This document shows positions 24,568-33,666 of a DNA stretch of 64,000 nucleotides, in pieces (positions within the stretch are counted from its first letter, which is position 1; every line of letters begins with the position of its first letter). The stretch spans positions 17,158-81,157 of the forward strand of contig NZ_QEQK01000015.1 in the NCBI RefSeq assembly GCF_003151135.1, given 5' to 3'. This DNA is from Abyssibacter profundi (GTDB lineage Bacteria; Pseudomonadota; Gammaproteobacteria; Nevskiales; OUC007). Made by a program: the position numbers and the translations under genes. The notes below the pieces were generated by a model, which saw nothing but the letters and a program-made list of their open reading frames with translations, was not told the origin of the DNA and made no database searches.

Positions 24568-25896
24568 ATGGAGGGAAGAAGGCAGGCCGATGTGCCGGCA
24601 CGTCCGAAGCTGTTGCTGGTCGACGATACGCCAGCCAACCTGCTCGCGTACCGGGCCATACTCGGCAAACTGGGCCTTGAGCTGCATGAGGCGGAATCAG
24701 GCCATGAGGCCTTGTCGCTGGTCCTGCGACACGAGTTTGCAGCCATCCTGATGGATGTGCAGATGCCCGATCTCGATGGTTACGAAACCGCAGAGCTGAT
24801 CCGTGAGCATGCTGGCGAAGTGCCCATCCCCGTGATTTTCATTACGGCGGGGGATCGCAGCGAGGCGCGCGAGTTTCGCGGCTATGACACCGGTGCGATT
24901 GACTATCTGTTCAAACCGGTCAACGACAAGCTGTTGATTTCCAAGGTGCGTGTGCTCACCGATTTATGGTTGCATCGGCGCCGGCTGGCCGAGTCAACGG
25001 ATATGTTGCGACGGGTCAACGGACAGCTCAGTGGCCTGCTGCGTGGTGCCGCCGAGGGGATCTTCGGGCTGACACGCGACGGTGTGATCGACTTCACCAA
25101 CCCTGCCGCGGCGCGATTGCTCGGGGTGGAGGGTGCCGCACTGCTCGGCCAACCGATATTCACGCTGTTCAACGCGGCGCTGCGTGAGCGCGTCGGGACG
25201 GACTTCATGGCCAGCGACATGCGCCGCATCGCGGTGGAAGAGGGTATTTACCGCAGTACCCAAACCGAGTTCGTGCTGCCGGGCAAGCCGCCCATCCCAG
25301 TGGCCTTCAGCCTGTCGGCCGTCGATTCTGCGCAGCGGCAGACATCGGGGTTTGTCCTGGTCTTCAACGACATCACGGATCAGCTCAGCGCGCAGGAAGC
25401 CTTGCGTCGCAGCGCAGAGCATGACGAGCTTACCGGCCTGCCCAATCGCCGGATCTTCCAGCGGCACCTGGAACGCTGCGTCCATGCGGATGATCAGCCA
25501 GCCTTCGGCTTGTTGTATCTAGACCTCAACGGCTTCAAGCCGATCAACGATGAGTATGGCCATGATGCCGGCGACAGCCTGCTCAAGACACTGAGTTGGC
25601 GCATGGCGCGCATGCTTCGGGGCGCTGATTCGGTGGCTCGTCTGGGGGGAGACGAGTTCGGCGTTGTGCTTGCCAGTTGCTCCACCGTTTCGCAGGCGCG
25701 GCAAATCGCCGAGCGCCTGCTGGAAGCGATTACGGCGCCCGTGGTCATCGATGGCTTGTCGCTGCAGTGCGGTGCCAGCATCGGTATTGCCATGTGCCCG
25801 GATCACGCAACCGATGCGGACTCACTGGTTCGGGCCGCAGATCAGGCCATGTATGTGGCCAAGCGCGACCCCGGCGTGTCGATCGCCGTGGCGTAA
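24568..25896 (+). CDS. Receiver-PAS-GGDEF diguanylate cyclase
   Basis: A 442-residue response regulator. The receiver (about 13-130) has D19/D20, phospho-acceptor D63 in LMDVQMPDLDG and Lys in LFKPVN. A PAS domain (about 150-270) follows, then a GGDEF domain (about 275-440) with intact RLGGDEFGVV and, five residues before it, RGAD, the RxxD product-inhibition site. It should make cyclic di-GMP when phosphorylated, probably by the hybrid kinase encoded upstream, and be shut off by its own product. It is the last gene of this operon. Confidence 0.9.
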   Translation: MEGRRQADVPARPKLLLVDDTPANLLAYRAILGKLGLELHEAESGHEALSLVLRHEFAAILMDVQMPDLDGYETAELIREHAGEVPIPVIFITAGDRSEAREFRGYDTGAIDYLFKPVNDKLLISKVRVLTDLWLHRRRLAESTDMLRRVNGQLSGLLRGAAEGIFGLTRDGVIDFTNPAAARLLGVEGAALLGQPIFTLFNAALRERVGTDFMASDMRRIAVEEGIYRSTQTEFVLPGKPPIPVAFSLSAVDSAQRQTSGFVLVFNDITDQLSAQEALRRSAEHDELTGLPNRRIFQRHLERCVHADDQPAFGLLYLDLNGFKPINDEYGHDAGDSLLKTLSWRMARMLRGADSVARLGGDEFGVVLASCSTVSQARQIAERLLEAITAPVVIDGLSLQCGASIGIAMCPDHATDADSLVRAADQAMYVAKRDPGVSIAVA

Positions 25897-25947
25897 TTCC
25901 CTGACCTGTCGGGTGCCGGTGCGTGCTGGCCTTGCAGTCAGGACAAA

Positions 25948-25967
25948 TACTGTATAAAAATACAGTT
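25948..25967 (+). promoter_or_regulatory. LexA (SOS) box overlapping a promoter
   Basis: CTGTATAAAAATACAG is a CTGT-N8-ACAG palindrome with an AT-rich centre, within TACTGTATAAAAATACAGTT, and is close to the E. coli LexA consensus. TTGCAG (25932-25937) and TATAAA (25953-25958) could be a -35/-10 pair with a short 15-base spacer, placing the -10 inside the box. The start codon of the next gene is 32 bases downstream. Confidence 0.78.
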
Positions 25968-25998
25968 ATTGATTTGGTCCTGTCCGCGAGGTTCCGGC

Positions 25999-26505
25999 AT
26001 GTCTTCGATTCGCTCCCGTCGCACCCTGTTTGCAACAACTGTCGCGCTGCTGTTGGCGGCAACGAATCTCGCCGCCCAATGGGGTGATCGTGAGCTGGCG
26101 CAGGCCGACCGTGATCGAGCCGCCGCAATTCAGGCCGCCGAGGGTTACGTGCAGGCCGCGTTACGCCACGACGATCTGGCCACGCGCTATGTGGCACCGC
26201 AGTTCGGGGGGCGGGTGCCGGCGCAGCTCAGTATGGTCGATACGCTGCGTGTGGCCTGTCACCTCGTCGCAGAAGGGGATCGTCGTTACCACCGTTACCT
26301 CGAACTGGTTCAGGTGCGCGTTCGTTTGCAGGCGCAGTCGCAGCCGTTGCCCCGTCGTTTGGTTGAAGAGCTGGATTCGCTGAGGGCCCCGCCCATGCAG
26401 CCCCGTCACCTGGTGCGCAGCGCGGAGTTGTTGGCGGCCTGTGACCAGCCGGACACAGCGCTGGTCGCGGGTCTGCGGCCGCTGGAGCATTCGCCCTCAT
26501 CCTGA
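25999..26505 (+). CDS. Predicted SOS-regulated exported or anchored protein, unknown function
   Basis: A 168-residue protein. A basic start (MSSIRSRR) is followed by the hydrophobic stretch TLFATTVALLLAATNLAA, a signal peptide or membrane anchor, and then a polar, mostly helical domain rich in Arg, Gln, Ala and Leu (ELAQADRDRAAAIQAAEGYV; VRVRLQAQSQPLPRRLVEEL) with two Cys. I recognise no family and it does not look like SulA. The LexA box just upstream suggests induction by DNA damage. Membrane-anchored SOS division inhibitors such as YneA or DivS are a possible functional parallel only. The ATG at 25999 is chosen because it starts the signal-like segment. Confidence 0.68.
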   Translation: MSSIRSRRTLFATTVALLLAATNLAAQWGDRELAQADRDRAAAIQAAEGYVQAALRHDDLATRYVAPQFGGRVPAQLSMVDTLRVACHLVAEGDRRYHRYLELVQVRVRLQAQSQPLPRRLVEELDSLRAPPMQPRHLVRSAELLAACDQPDTALVAGLRPLEHSPSS

Positions 26506-26618
26506 CCACTGCGTTCGGGTAGGTGCGGTCGGCTTGAACGATCGGTTAGTCTTGCCTCTCCAACAAATCGCCATTGGCTCGAGTCGATTCGACAGGCGAT
26601 ATTCACAGGGAGGAGAAC

Positions 26619-27020
26619 ATGACTGGACTAATGGCTCTGGCGGGCTTCACCGCCATCACCTTGCTGCTGCCACTGATCTACGCTGGCTATCGCGTACCGC
26701 TGGTTCTTAGCGGCAAGAAAGCAGCGGACCACTGGACACGTGGTCGGCCGGAGGATGATCCGGGCCTGATCATTCGGCTCAAGCACGCCCATCTGAACTG
26801 TATTGAGAATCTGGTTCCGTTTGCCGCTGTGGTTCTGTTGGCGGTGGCTCTGGACCAGCGGGCCGTGATCGATGCGCTGGCGCCCTGGGTGTTGTACGCG
26901 CGTCTGGTACAAATTGCCGTGCATAGCGTGGGTACCAGTTTTCCGTTGGTACTGGCCCGGGCGACGATGTTTATCGCGCAGGTCCTGCTGATGCTCTACA
27001 TGCTGTTCAACATCATCTAA
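26619..27020 (+). CDS. MAPEG family membrane protein
   Basis: A 133-residue protein with four membrane segments, matching the MAPEG family (membrane-associated proteins in eicosanoid and glutathione metabolism). The signature region is RLKHAHLNCIENLVPFAAVV, with the conserved Asn-x-x-Glu-Asn; the last helices (VLYARLVQIAVHSVGTSFPL) carry the usual R/Y motif. Bacterial members may be glutathione transferases, but the substrate is unknown. A strong ribosome site (GGGAGGAG) precedes the ATG at 26619. Tandem hairpins follow the stop. Confidence 0.85.
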   Translation: MTGLMALAGFTAITLLLPLIYAGYRVPLVLSGKKAADHWTRGRPEDDPGLIIRLKHAHLNCIENLVPFAAVVLLAVALDQRAVIDALAPWVLYARLVQIAVHSVGTSFPLVLARATMFIAQVLLMLYMLFNII

Positions 27021-27033
27021 GCCCAGTGCTGCG

Positions 27034-27067
27034 GCGGCTAGCTGAAGCCGCACCGGCTGCAGCCGGT
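27034..27067. terminator. Two adjacent hairpins between convergent genes
   Basis: GCGGCT/AGCCGC with a 6-base loop (27034-27051) is followed at once by the 16-base perfect palindrome ACCGGCTGCAGCCGGT (27052-27067). No T run follows on either strand. They lie between the stops of the MAPEG and kinase genes and may act as a two-way terminator. Confidence 0.45.
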
Positions 27068-27116
27068 CGTCGCAGCGCCGTTTGCCGGTGCCGAAGGGAC
27101 AGGCCGCCCCCGACGG

Positions 27117-29807
27117 TCAGATGGCCGCTTCTGACCGGATGGCCTGAGCCCGCTGATACAGCGCATGCTGGGCACCGAACTGCGACTTGAGCGCGCCTGT
27201 GGCGGTCTCCATGAGCTGGTGTCCCTGCTCGCGATTGCCGGCAGCGACCAGAGCACGGCCCAGTTCGCAGCGCAGCAGTTGCACCTGATAGTGCTCAGGG
27301 CCGTGCAGCGCCTGCTTGATCTCCAGAGCCTGTTCGAATCGCTGCACGGCATCGGCGTCGCCGCGATAAAGCGCCAGTCGCGCGCGATAGCTCAGCGCCA
27401 AAGACAGGTGCGGCTTACCCGGCTCGCCGGTCTCGAGCAGAATTTCGATGCTGCGGTCCAGCACATCTTCAGCGCGATCAAAGTCCCCGTTGACCGCCAG
27501 TGCATGTCCGCGAAGCACGCGACAATCCGTGCCGTAGATGTCGTTCTGGGTGCTGGGTGTCATGTCGACCAGGGTCGATTCAAGTTCAACCAGCGCATCC
27601 TGGTGGCGCCCGTCTTGCAGCAGGACGTAGCCGCGTTGGCAGCCCAGTGCGGTTGTGAGCTTGTCGCCCCGTTCACCGTATTCATGGGCCATGGGCAGGG
27701 CCTGGTCGACGGTGGTCAGTGCCGCATCCAGCTGGCCATTGTCGGTCTGGAGCTTCGATAGATTGAGCATCTGACGGGCTAGAGCGGCGGATGGGCCATA
27801 AAGCGACTGCCGGAGTTCGATGGCGCGCTGCATGCGCTCGGCCGCCGTCACCAGATCACCGCGCTTGCGGGCAATGGCTCCCCAGTTGCTCAGGGTGTTG
27901 AGCGCGTTGACGGTCTGGGTCTTGTCCAGGGCTTCCCAGACGGCCCAGGTTTGCGCGCTGACTCGCTGGGCAGCGTCCATGTCGTTGTTGTAGAAATGCG
28001 CCACCACCAGGTTGCTCAGCACAATGGCGGTTTCTTCGTGGTTGCGGCCCCAGTGGCGGTCCGCGCGGCGCAGGGCATCCTTGATGACGCCCACGGCCGC
28101 CTCGGGGTTGTCATCCAGCCGATACAACCGTGACAGCATCGAAGCCGAGTGGATGAGCTGAACTTCATGGCGTGATTCGTTGGCCAGCCAGTAGTCATGC
28201 GCCTGCTGAAAGAGTGCGCGTGCGCCGGCGGTATCGCCTGCTTCAAAGCGAATCTGTGACAGGTCGAATTGGGCCAATGCGCGGATGTCCGGGGGAATCT
28301 GCGGGGACGGATTGTTGGCGATGCGCTCCAGAACCGGCTCGGCCCGGCCGTAGTCGTCCATGGCGAAAAAGATGGTGCCGATCATCCGCAGGCCGGCAGC
28401 GTGGCTGGCCGGATCGTCATCGAGCTCGGCATCAAGATGCGCCAGCGCATTGTCCAACAGGCCAACGGCGGTGAGCGGTTCGCCGGTTTCGTTCTGACTG
28501 CCGGCGGCGCCCAGTACCCGGGCCATGGCATCCCGCATGCTGGCAACGCGGGCAGCGTCGCGCAGTGCGACATCTCGCTGGACCGCGGCGCGATGTGCGT
28601 AATAGCTGGTCATGCCCAGTGCCGCGATGATCAACGTCAACACCAGTGCCGACGCGGCCACCGCCACACGGTTGCGGCGGATGAAGCGCCGGGCAACATA
28701 GCGACGCGCACCCCGACGGGCCGCAACCGGCCGCAGAGCGAGCATGGCGTCTATATCCTCGCAAAGCGCGAGTACGCTGGGGTAGCGGGCATCCGGCTCC
28801 TTGCGCAGCGCCATGGCGCAGATGGCATCGAGATCATCCGTCAGATTGTGGCCATGCAGGGGGCTGGAGCGATCGATCAATGAACTGACAACAGGGGGCA
28901 CGGTGGTCAGCACCCGGTTGATGGCGGCGGGGAGCGGGAGCCCGTCCAGTTGTTGCGGCGGCTGTCCTGCAAGCAGGGCATAGAGCACCGCCCCCAGCCC
29001 ATGCACGTCAGTGGCCGTTGTGATCTGACCGCCGGCCAGTTGCTCGGGGGCCGCGTAGTTCGGGGTGTAGAGCGCCTGTGTCAACTGGCCATTCTTCACG
29101 CCCGAATCATCGATCAGCGAGGCGATGCCGAAGTCCAGCAGTTTGGGCGTGCCGTCTGCGCGAACAAGAATGTTGGCCGGTTTGATATCGCGGTGGATGA
29201 CCAGACGACGGTGGGCATAGGCGACGGCGTCGCAAATGCACCGGAACAGATCGAGCCGCGCGTGCAGTGCCAGTCCGTGTTGTTGGCAGTAGTCGAGGAG
29301 TGGCAGGCCGTCGACATACTCCATGGCCATATAGGGATGACCCTGGTCGTCGACACCGCCGTCCAGCAGTCGCGCGATGTTGGGATGATCCAGGTCTGCC
29401 AGGATCTGGCGCTCGCGCTGGAATCGTTGCAGCCGTCCGGGATCACGTGTTGGCAGTCGTTTAACGGCCGCTTGCTGTCGATATTGCCCGTCGGAGCGGT
29501 CCGCCAAATAGACCTCTCCCATGCCGCCCCGCCCCAGCGGGCAGGCCACGGCCCAGACACCAATATGGTCTCCGCGGGCCAGGGCATAGTCTGCGGTTTC
29601 GTCGGGGGTAGCCGTCGAGGCTGAGGCTGCGGGTTGCTGCAGGAACTCGCCGGCATCGCGGTCGGCATCCAGCAAGCGCTGCACCGCCGTGCGCAGCCTG
29701 TCATTCCCCTCGCAGAGCTTATCCAGCATGGCCTGTCGGCGGTTTGGCGCGACATCCATGACCGCATCGAATACCCGTTCGATCTCGGCCCAATTTGTTT
29801 CGTTCAT
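27117..29807 (-). CDS. Membrane Ser/Thr protein kinase with C-terminal TPR-like repeats
   Basis: An 896-residue protein. An N-terminal helical segment (WAEIERVFDAVMDVAPNRRQ) is typical of this kinase group. The kinase domain (about 75-350) has the Gly loop GRGGMGEVYLAD, Lys in AAVKRLP, catalytic HRDIKPANILV, DFGIAS and APEQL, so it should be active. A single membrane helix (about 400, ASALVLTLIIAALGMTSYYA) leads to a roughly 480-residue region of TPR-like helical repeats, probably periplasmic. The ATG at 29807 (MNETNW) is preferred over a TTG at 29861. Such kinases often neighbour an ECF sigma factor; none is seen here. It is divergent from aidB, with 74 bases between the start codons. Confidence 0.88.
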   Translation of the reverse strand: MNETNWAEIERVFDAVMDVAPNRRQAMLDKLCEGNDRLRTAVQRLLDADRDAGEFLQQPAASASTATPDETADYALARGDHIGVWAVACPLGRGGMGEVYLADRSDGQYRQQAAVKRLPTRDPGRLQRFQRERQILADLDHPNIARLLDGGVDDQGHPYMAMEYVDGLPLLDYCQQHGLALHARLDLFRCICDAVAYAHRRLVIHRDIKPANILVRADGTPKLLDFGIASLIDDSGVKNGQLTQALYTPNYAAPEQLAGGQITTATDVHGLGAVLYALLAGQPPQQLDGLPLPAAINRVLTTVPPVVSSLIDRSSPLHGHNLTDDLDAICAMALRKEPDARYPSVLALCEDIDAMLALRPVAARRGARRYVARRFIRRNRVAVAASALVLTLIIAALGMTSYYAHRAAVQRDVALRDAARVASMRDAMARVLGAAGSQNETGEPLTAVGLLDNALAHLDAELDDDPASHAAGLRMIGTIFFAMDDYGRAEPVLERIANNPSPQIPPDIRALAQFDLSQIRFEAGDTAGARALFQQAHDYWLANESRHEVQLIHSASMLSRLYRLDDNPEAAVGVIKDALRRADRHWGRNHEETAIVLSNLVVAHFYNNDMDAAQRVSAQTWAVWEALDKTQTVNALNTLSNWGAIARKRGDLVTAAERMQRAIELRQSLYGPSAALARQMLNLSKLQTDNGQLDAALTTVDQALPMAHEYGERGDKLTTALGCQRGYVLLQDGRHQDALVELESTLVDMTPSTQNDIYGTDCRVLRGHALAVNGDFDRAEDVLDRSIEILLETGEPGKPHLSLALSYRARLALYRGDADAVQRFEQALEIKQALHGPEHYQVQLLRCELGRALVAAGNREQGHQLMETATGALKSQFGAQHALYQRAQAIRSEAAI

Positions 29808-29881
29808 CCCCGTCGCCCGCTGTTGAGCTTGCCCCTTCGACCATGATCCACTGTCGTTCAAAGTTCCTCAAGAAACATGCC

Positions 29882-31537
29882 ATGCCGAACGTTCATGATT
29901 TGACCCATACGGTGAGCAACCAGCCCCCCGATTTTCTGGGGACCAATCTTTATGCAGGTGACCAGGTGCTACGCCACTGGATGGATGCACTGGGTGGCAG
30001 CTGGGGGCACGAGCGGGCAATGGCCTATGGGGAACTGGCGGGCGGCCGCCTGATGGAACTGGGCTTTCTGGCCAATGCCAACAAGCCGGTGCTGCGGTCC
30101 CACGATCGCTTCGGACATCGGCTTGATCAGGTCGAATTTCATCCGGCCTACCACGAGATTATGGCCACGGCGATCCGTCATGGCTTGCCCTCATTGCCGT
30201 GGTCCCGGCCCGGCGAAGGCGCGCAGGTGGTGCGTGCCGCGCTGACCTACCTACACGGTCAGGCCGAGGCGGGGACCTGCTGCCCGCTGACCATGACTTA
30301 TGCCTCGGTCCCCGCGCTGCGCAACCAGCCGGAGGTGGCCGAACAGTGGCTGCCGAAGATCCTGTCCACTGACTACGATGGACGATTTCTGCCGTTGGCT
30401 GACAAACACGGGGCCACCATTGGCATGGGGATGACCGAAAAGCAGGGTGGCTCTGATGTCCGTGCGAACACCACACGGGCGACACCTGTCAGCCAGTACG
30501 GCCCGGGTCAGGCCTACAGACTGGTCGGCCACAAGTGGTTTTTCTCGGCCCCGATGTGCGATGCATTTCTGGTCTTGGCACAGAGCGAGCGCGGATTGTC
30601 CTGTTTTCTGGTGCCGCGGTTCCAACCCGATGGCACCCAGAACGCGATTCGGATCCAGCGGCTGAAGGACAAGCTGGGCGATCACGCCAACGCGTCCAGC
30701 GAGGTGGAGTTCTTCGAGGCCTGGGCCGTCATGGTGGGCGAGGAGGGTCGCGGTGTGCCCACCATTCTGGAGATGGTCATGCATACCCGGCTCGACTGCA
30801 TGATCGGCTCTGCATCGTTGATGCGCCAGGCCTTGAGCCAGGCCGTACATCACGCCAAGCATCGGCAGGCATTCGGCCGGCTGCTGTCGGACCAGCCACT
30901 GATGCAGAACGTGCTGGCCGATCTGGCTTTGGAGTCGGAAGCGGCGTTGGCGATGACGCTGCGACTGGCCAGCGCCCTGGATGCTGCGGCCCAGGGTGAT
31001 ACCGAGGAGGCGGCGCTGGCTCGTGTGCTCACCGCCGTGGGCAAGTATTGGATCTGCAAGCGCACGCCGATGATGGTCAACGAGGCGCAGGAATGCCTCG
31101 GGGGGGCGGGCTACGTCGAGGAATCGATCCTGCCGCGCCTGTACCGCCAGGCACCGCTGAATTCGATCTGGGAAGGCTCTGGCAACATCCAGTGTCTCGA
31201 CGTACTGCGAGCGCTGTCCCGCGAACCGGACAGCCTGCCCGCGATTACGCGTGAGTTGGGCATTGGTGCAGCCGAACATGCGGGGCTTGCTGAACGGGTG
31301 GAGCACCTGGGTCAGGCACTGGCTGATCGCGACCAGATCGAAACCCGGGCGCGTGCACTGGTTGAAGAACTCGCTGTTTGCCTGCAGGCCAGCCTGCTGG
31401 TGCGATCAGCGCCGGGGTTTGTGGCCGAAGCGTTCATGGCTGGCCGCTTTGGTGGCGGCCGGGTCTTCGGCACGCTGCCTGCAGGCCTGGCGTACGAGGC
31501 CATCCTCGACCGTGCGCACGTGCCGCTCCAGACATAG
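29882..31537 (+). CDS. aidB: AidB-like acyl-CoA dehydrogenase
   Basis: A 551-residue flavoprotein of the acyl-CoA dehydrogenase family. The start TVSNQPPDFLGTNLYAGD, RSHDRFGHRLDQVEFHPAYH, CPLTMTYASVPALRNQPE and GMGMTEKQGGSDVRANTT closely follow E. coli AidB (541 residues), a protein of the adaptive response to alkylating agents that binds DNA and FAD. NSIWEGSGNIQCLDVLRAL near the C-terminus fits as well. The ATG at 29882 is chosen at the homologous start. I see no Ada-type regulator nearby, so alkylation control is not shown by the sequence. Confidence 0.85.
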   Translation: MPNVHDLTHTVSNQPPDFLGTNLYAGDQVLRHWMDALGGSWGHERAMAYGELAGGRLMELGFLANANKPVLRSHDRFGHRLDQVEFHPAYHEIMATAIRHGLPSLPWSRPGEGAQVVRAALTYLHGQAEAGTCCPLTMTYASVPALRNQPEVAEQWLPKILSTDYDGRFLPLADKHGATIGMGMTEKQGGSDVRANTTRATPVSQYGPGQAYRLVGHKWFFSAPMCDAFLVLAQSERGLSCFLVPRFQPDGTQNAIRIQRLKDKLGDHANASSEVEFFEAWAVMVGEEGRGVPTILEMVMHTRLDCMIGSASLMRQALSQAVHHAKHRQAFGRLLSDQPLMQNVLADLALESEAALAMTLRLASALDAAAQGDTEEAALARVLTAVGKYWICKRTPMMVNEAQECLGGAGYVEESILPRLYRQAPLNSIWEGSGNIQCLDVLRALSREPDSLPAITRELGIGAAEHAGLAERVEHLGQALADRDQIETRARALVEELAVCLQASLLVRSAPGFVAEAFMAGRFGGGRVFGTLPAGLAYEAILDRAHVPLQT

Positions 31538-31629
31538 GTCTGCGTTGCGCAGCGGGGGGCTCAGGGCGATGTTTGGCTGCGGGTTCCCCATCGCGCGACT
31601 TTGAGCGCAGGCGTGGCGCTAGTGGTCGG

Positions 31630-33465
31630 TCAGGCTCGGCGTAAGGCCTGGATCAGGCTGCGGCCGGGATGCAAGGCGTTCCAGGTCTCGCGATCCACAG
31701 GCAGCGGCGCACCGGTGATGGCGGCAGCGATGATCTCTCCGCAGAGCAGTGCGGCCGTTGCCCCTCGGCTTCCGTGACCCCGGTGTAGCCAGCGCTGCTC
31801 GACCACCCGTCCGATAGGAAAGCGTGCTCCGGGCCGCCCATGCCGGATGTCTGCGTACTGCGATTGCCACCAGGCGGCATCTGGCAGGGGACCGACCTGG
31901 GGCATCCGGTCTGGCGTCCCCGCCCGGACGGCGGCCATATGTGTCAGGACGTCGACCGAACCCGGCCACCCGAGCCGTTCAAGCCAGTTCGTCACATAGG
32001 AGGCCGCCTCATCTGCATCTGGCGTGGCCTGTGTTTGACCGCGTTGATGACTACTGCCGACCCAGGCCGTACCTGTTGACGGCACACACAATCCGCCGCC
32101 AGCCAGCGCCGCTGTCGGCAGGGGCTTGCCGTCGGGTGGCGCCAGCTCACTCATCTGTCCCCGGGCCCTGGAGACAGGTGCGATCGAATCCCAGTCGGTG
32201 ACGGCCGCGCCGGTCGCCAGTACGGTCGGCACGCCGGCCAGGCGATCCGGCGCTGGTTGATTCAGGCAGCGGATTCGAGGATGGTCGAGCCAGGCGGCCG
32301 TCCACCGCGTCGGATGCAGCCATCCGGCGTTAGGCAACCACTGACCTGGCGCCTGCAGCGGGGTGCCGACGGCTTGCGTCAGCTCGGCCGCGTCGAGGAC
32401 ATGGCCGCTGAGGCGACCGCGATGGGCGATGACGCCGACCCCGGTTGGATGCCAGCCGGCGGCCTGTTTCAGGCGGTGGGCAGCATGGCCGAAAGCGGCG
32501 TCATAAAACCGACCACGCAGATTGGCCGCGCGCTCGGGATACGGGCGAACGATTAACGCGGGCAGTCGTGAGGGCGGGGCCACGTCGGGTTTTGGCCGGT
32601 CGTAAACCGTGACATCCAGCCCTCGCTCGGCCAGGGCGCGAGCGGTGGCACTGCCGGCCAGTCCGGCTCCGATGACCACGGCATGGTCGGTCGCAGCAGG
32701 TTTCGGCCGCTGGAACCACGGTTTAGCGGCGGCATCACCCTGCGCGGGCGCGTCCACTGCTTTCGCCAGGTGGCCATGCAGCATGTCGCGCTTGCGCCCG
32801 AACCCGGGCGCCTTGCACACGTCGTATCCCGCTGCCTGCAGATTGCGTCGTACCCAACCTGCGGCGGTGTAGGTGGCAAAACTGCCGCCAGAACGCGTGC
32901 GTGCCGCGAGTAATCGACACACCGTTTCGGACCACATGTCCGGGTTGCGTGCGGGTGCGAAGCCATCGAGGTACCAGGCGTCCACCTGGGCATCCAGGGC
33001 TTCGAGCATGCGGTCAACATCCCCACACAACACCAGCAGGCGAACACGACCGCTCTCCAGCACGCGTAGGTTGAAGCCTGGCTGCAACTGCTGGCAGGCG
33101 CTGGCAAGGGCATCGGCTGTACGCCCCAGCTGGGGCCACTGGGCCAAGGCGCGACGCATGTCGTCGGCACCCAGCGGATGTGATTCCACGCTGATGTAAT
33201 CGAGGCATGCATCAGGGCGAGCGGTCTGCCGCCAGCGCTCTAGTGTCAGACAGGCGTTGAGGCCGGTGCCGAAGCCCAGTTCACCAATGGTGAACGCGCG
33301 ACGGTTCGCCCAGCGCGCAGGCAAGTCGTTGTGTCGCAGGAAGACATAGTTTGACTCGGCGAGTCCGTCGCGATCGAAGTATCGGTCGCCATAGCGCTTG
33401 GAATAGGGGTGACCCTGATCCCATTGCAACCACGACTGCTCGCCGCTCCTGTCGTGCTGATCCAT
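31630..33465 (-). CDS. mnmC: Bifunctional tRNA 5-methylaminomethyl-2-thiouridine synthesis protein MnmC
   Basis: A 611-residue two-domain enzyme acting on uridine 34 of tRNA. The N-terminal methyltransferase (about 1-240) shows FTIGELGFGTGLNACLTL (SAM loop) and DAWYLDGFAPARNPDMW. The C-terminal FAD oxidoreductase (about 255-611) starts with HAVVIGAGLAGSATARAL, a dinucleotide-binding motif, and removes the carboxymethyl group before methylation. Length is a little below E. coli MnmC (668). It is convergent with aidB and divergent from the efflux gene. Confidence 0.92.
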   Translation of the reverse strand: MDQHDRSGEQSWLQWDQGHPYSKRYGDRYFDRDGLAESNYVFLRHNDLPARWANRRAFTIGELGFGTGLNACLTLERWRQTARPDACLDYISVESHPLGADDMRRALAQWPQLGRTADALASACQQLQPGFNLRVLESGRVRLLVLCGDVDRMLEALDAQVDAWYLDGFAPARNPDMWSETVCRLLAARTRSGGSFATYTAAGWVRRNLQAAGYDVCKAPGFGRKRDMLHGHLAKAVDAPAQGDAAAKPWFQRPKPAATDHAVVIGAGLAGSATARALAERGLDVTVYDRPKPDVAPPSRLPALIVRPYPERAANLRGRFYDAAFGHAAHRLKQAAGWHPTGVGVIAHRGRLSGHVLDAAELTQAVGTPLQAPGQWLPNAGWLHPTRWTAAWLDHPRIRCLNQPAPDRLAGVPTVLATGAAVTDWDSIAPVSRARGQMSELAPPDGKPLPTAALAGGGLCVPSTGTAWVGSSHQRGQTQATPDADEAASYVTNWLERLGWPGSVDVLTHMAAVRAGTPDRMPQVGPLPDAAWWQSQYADIRHGRPGARFPIGRVVEQRWLHRGHGSRGATAALLCGEIIAAAITGAPLPVDRETWNALHPGRSLIQALRRA

Positions 33466-33666
33466 CGAGATAGTGTGCGGGATGGCTGACCACCCATCTA
33501 ATTAGGTAAACTAACGAATGCGTCGGCGCCATGGTGGCCCATACGCAAGTCATGCGGCCAGTGGTCGGGCGCCCGCACGGTGGGTGCTAATGACCTTGCC
33601 TAGGCCACCCACGCTTTCACGACCCCCGTCCCGCCGCCTCGCATTCGGCTGGCAAGGAGCTCGAAC

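Noticed and set aside
33580..33612. GTGGGTG / CACCCAC inverted repeat before the efflux gene as a riboswitch
   Set aside because: The 19-base loop and lack of any conserved aptamer features make it a chance or minor structure.
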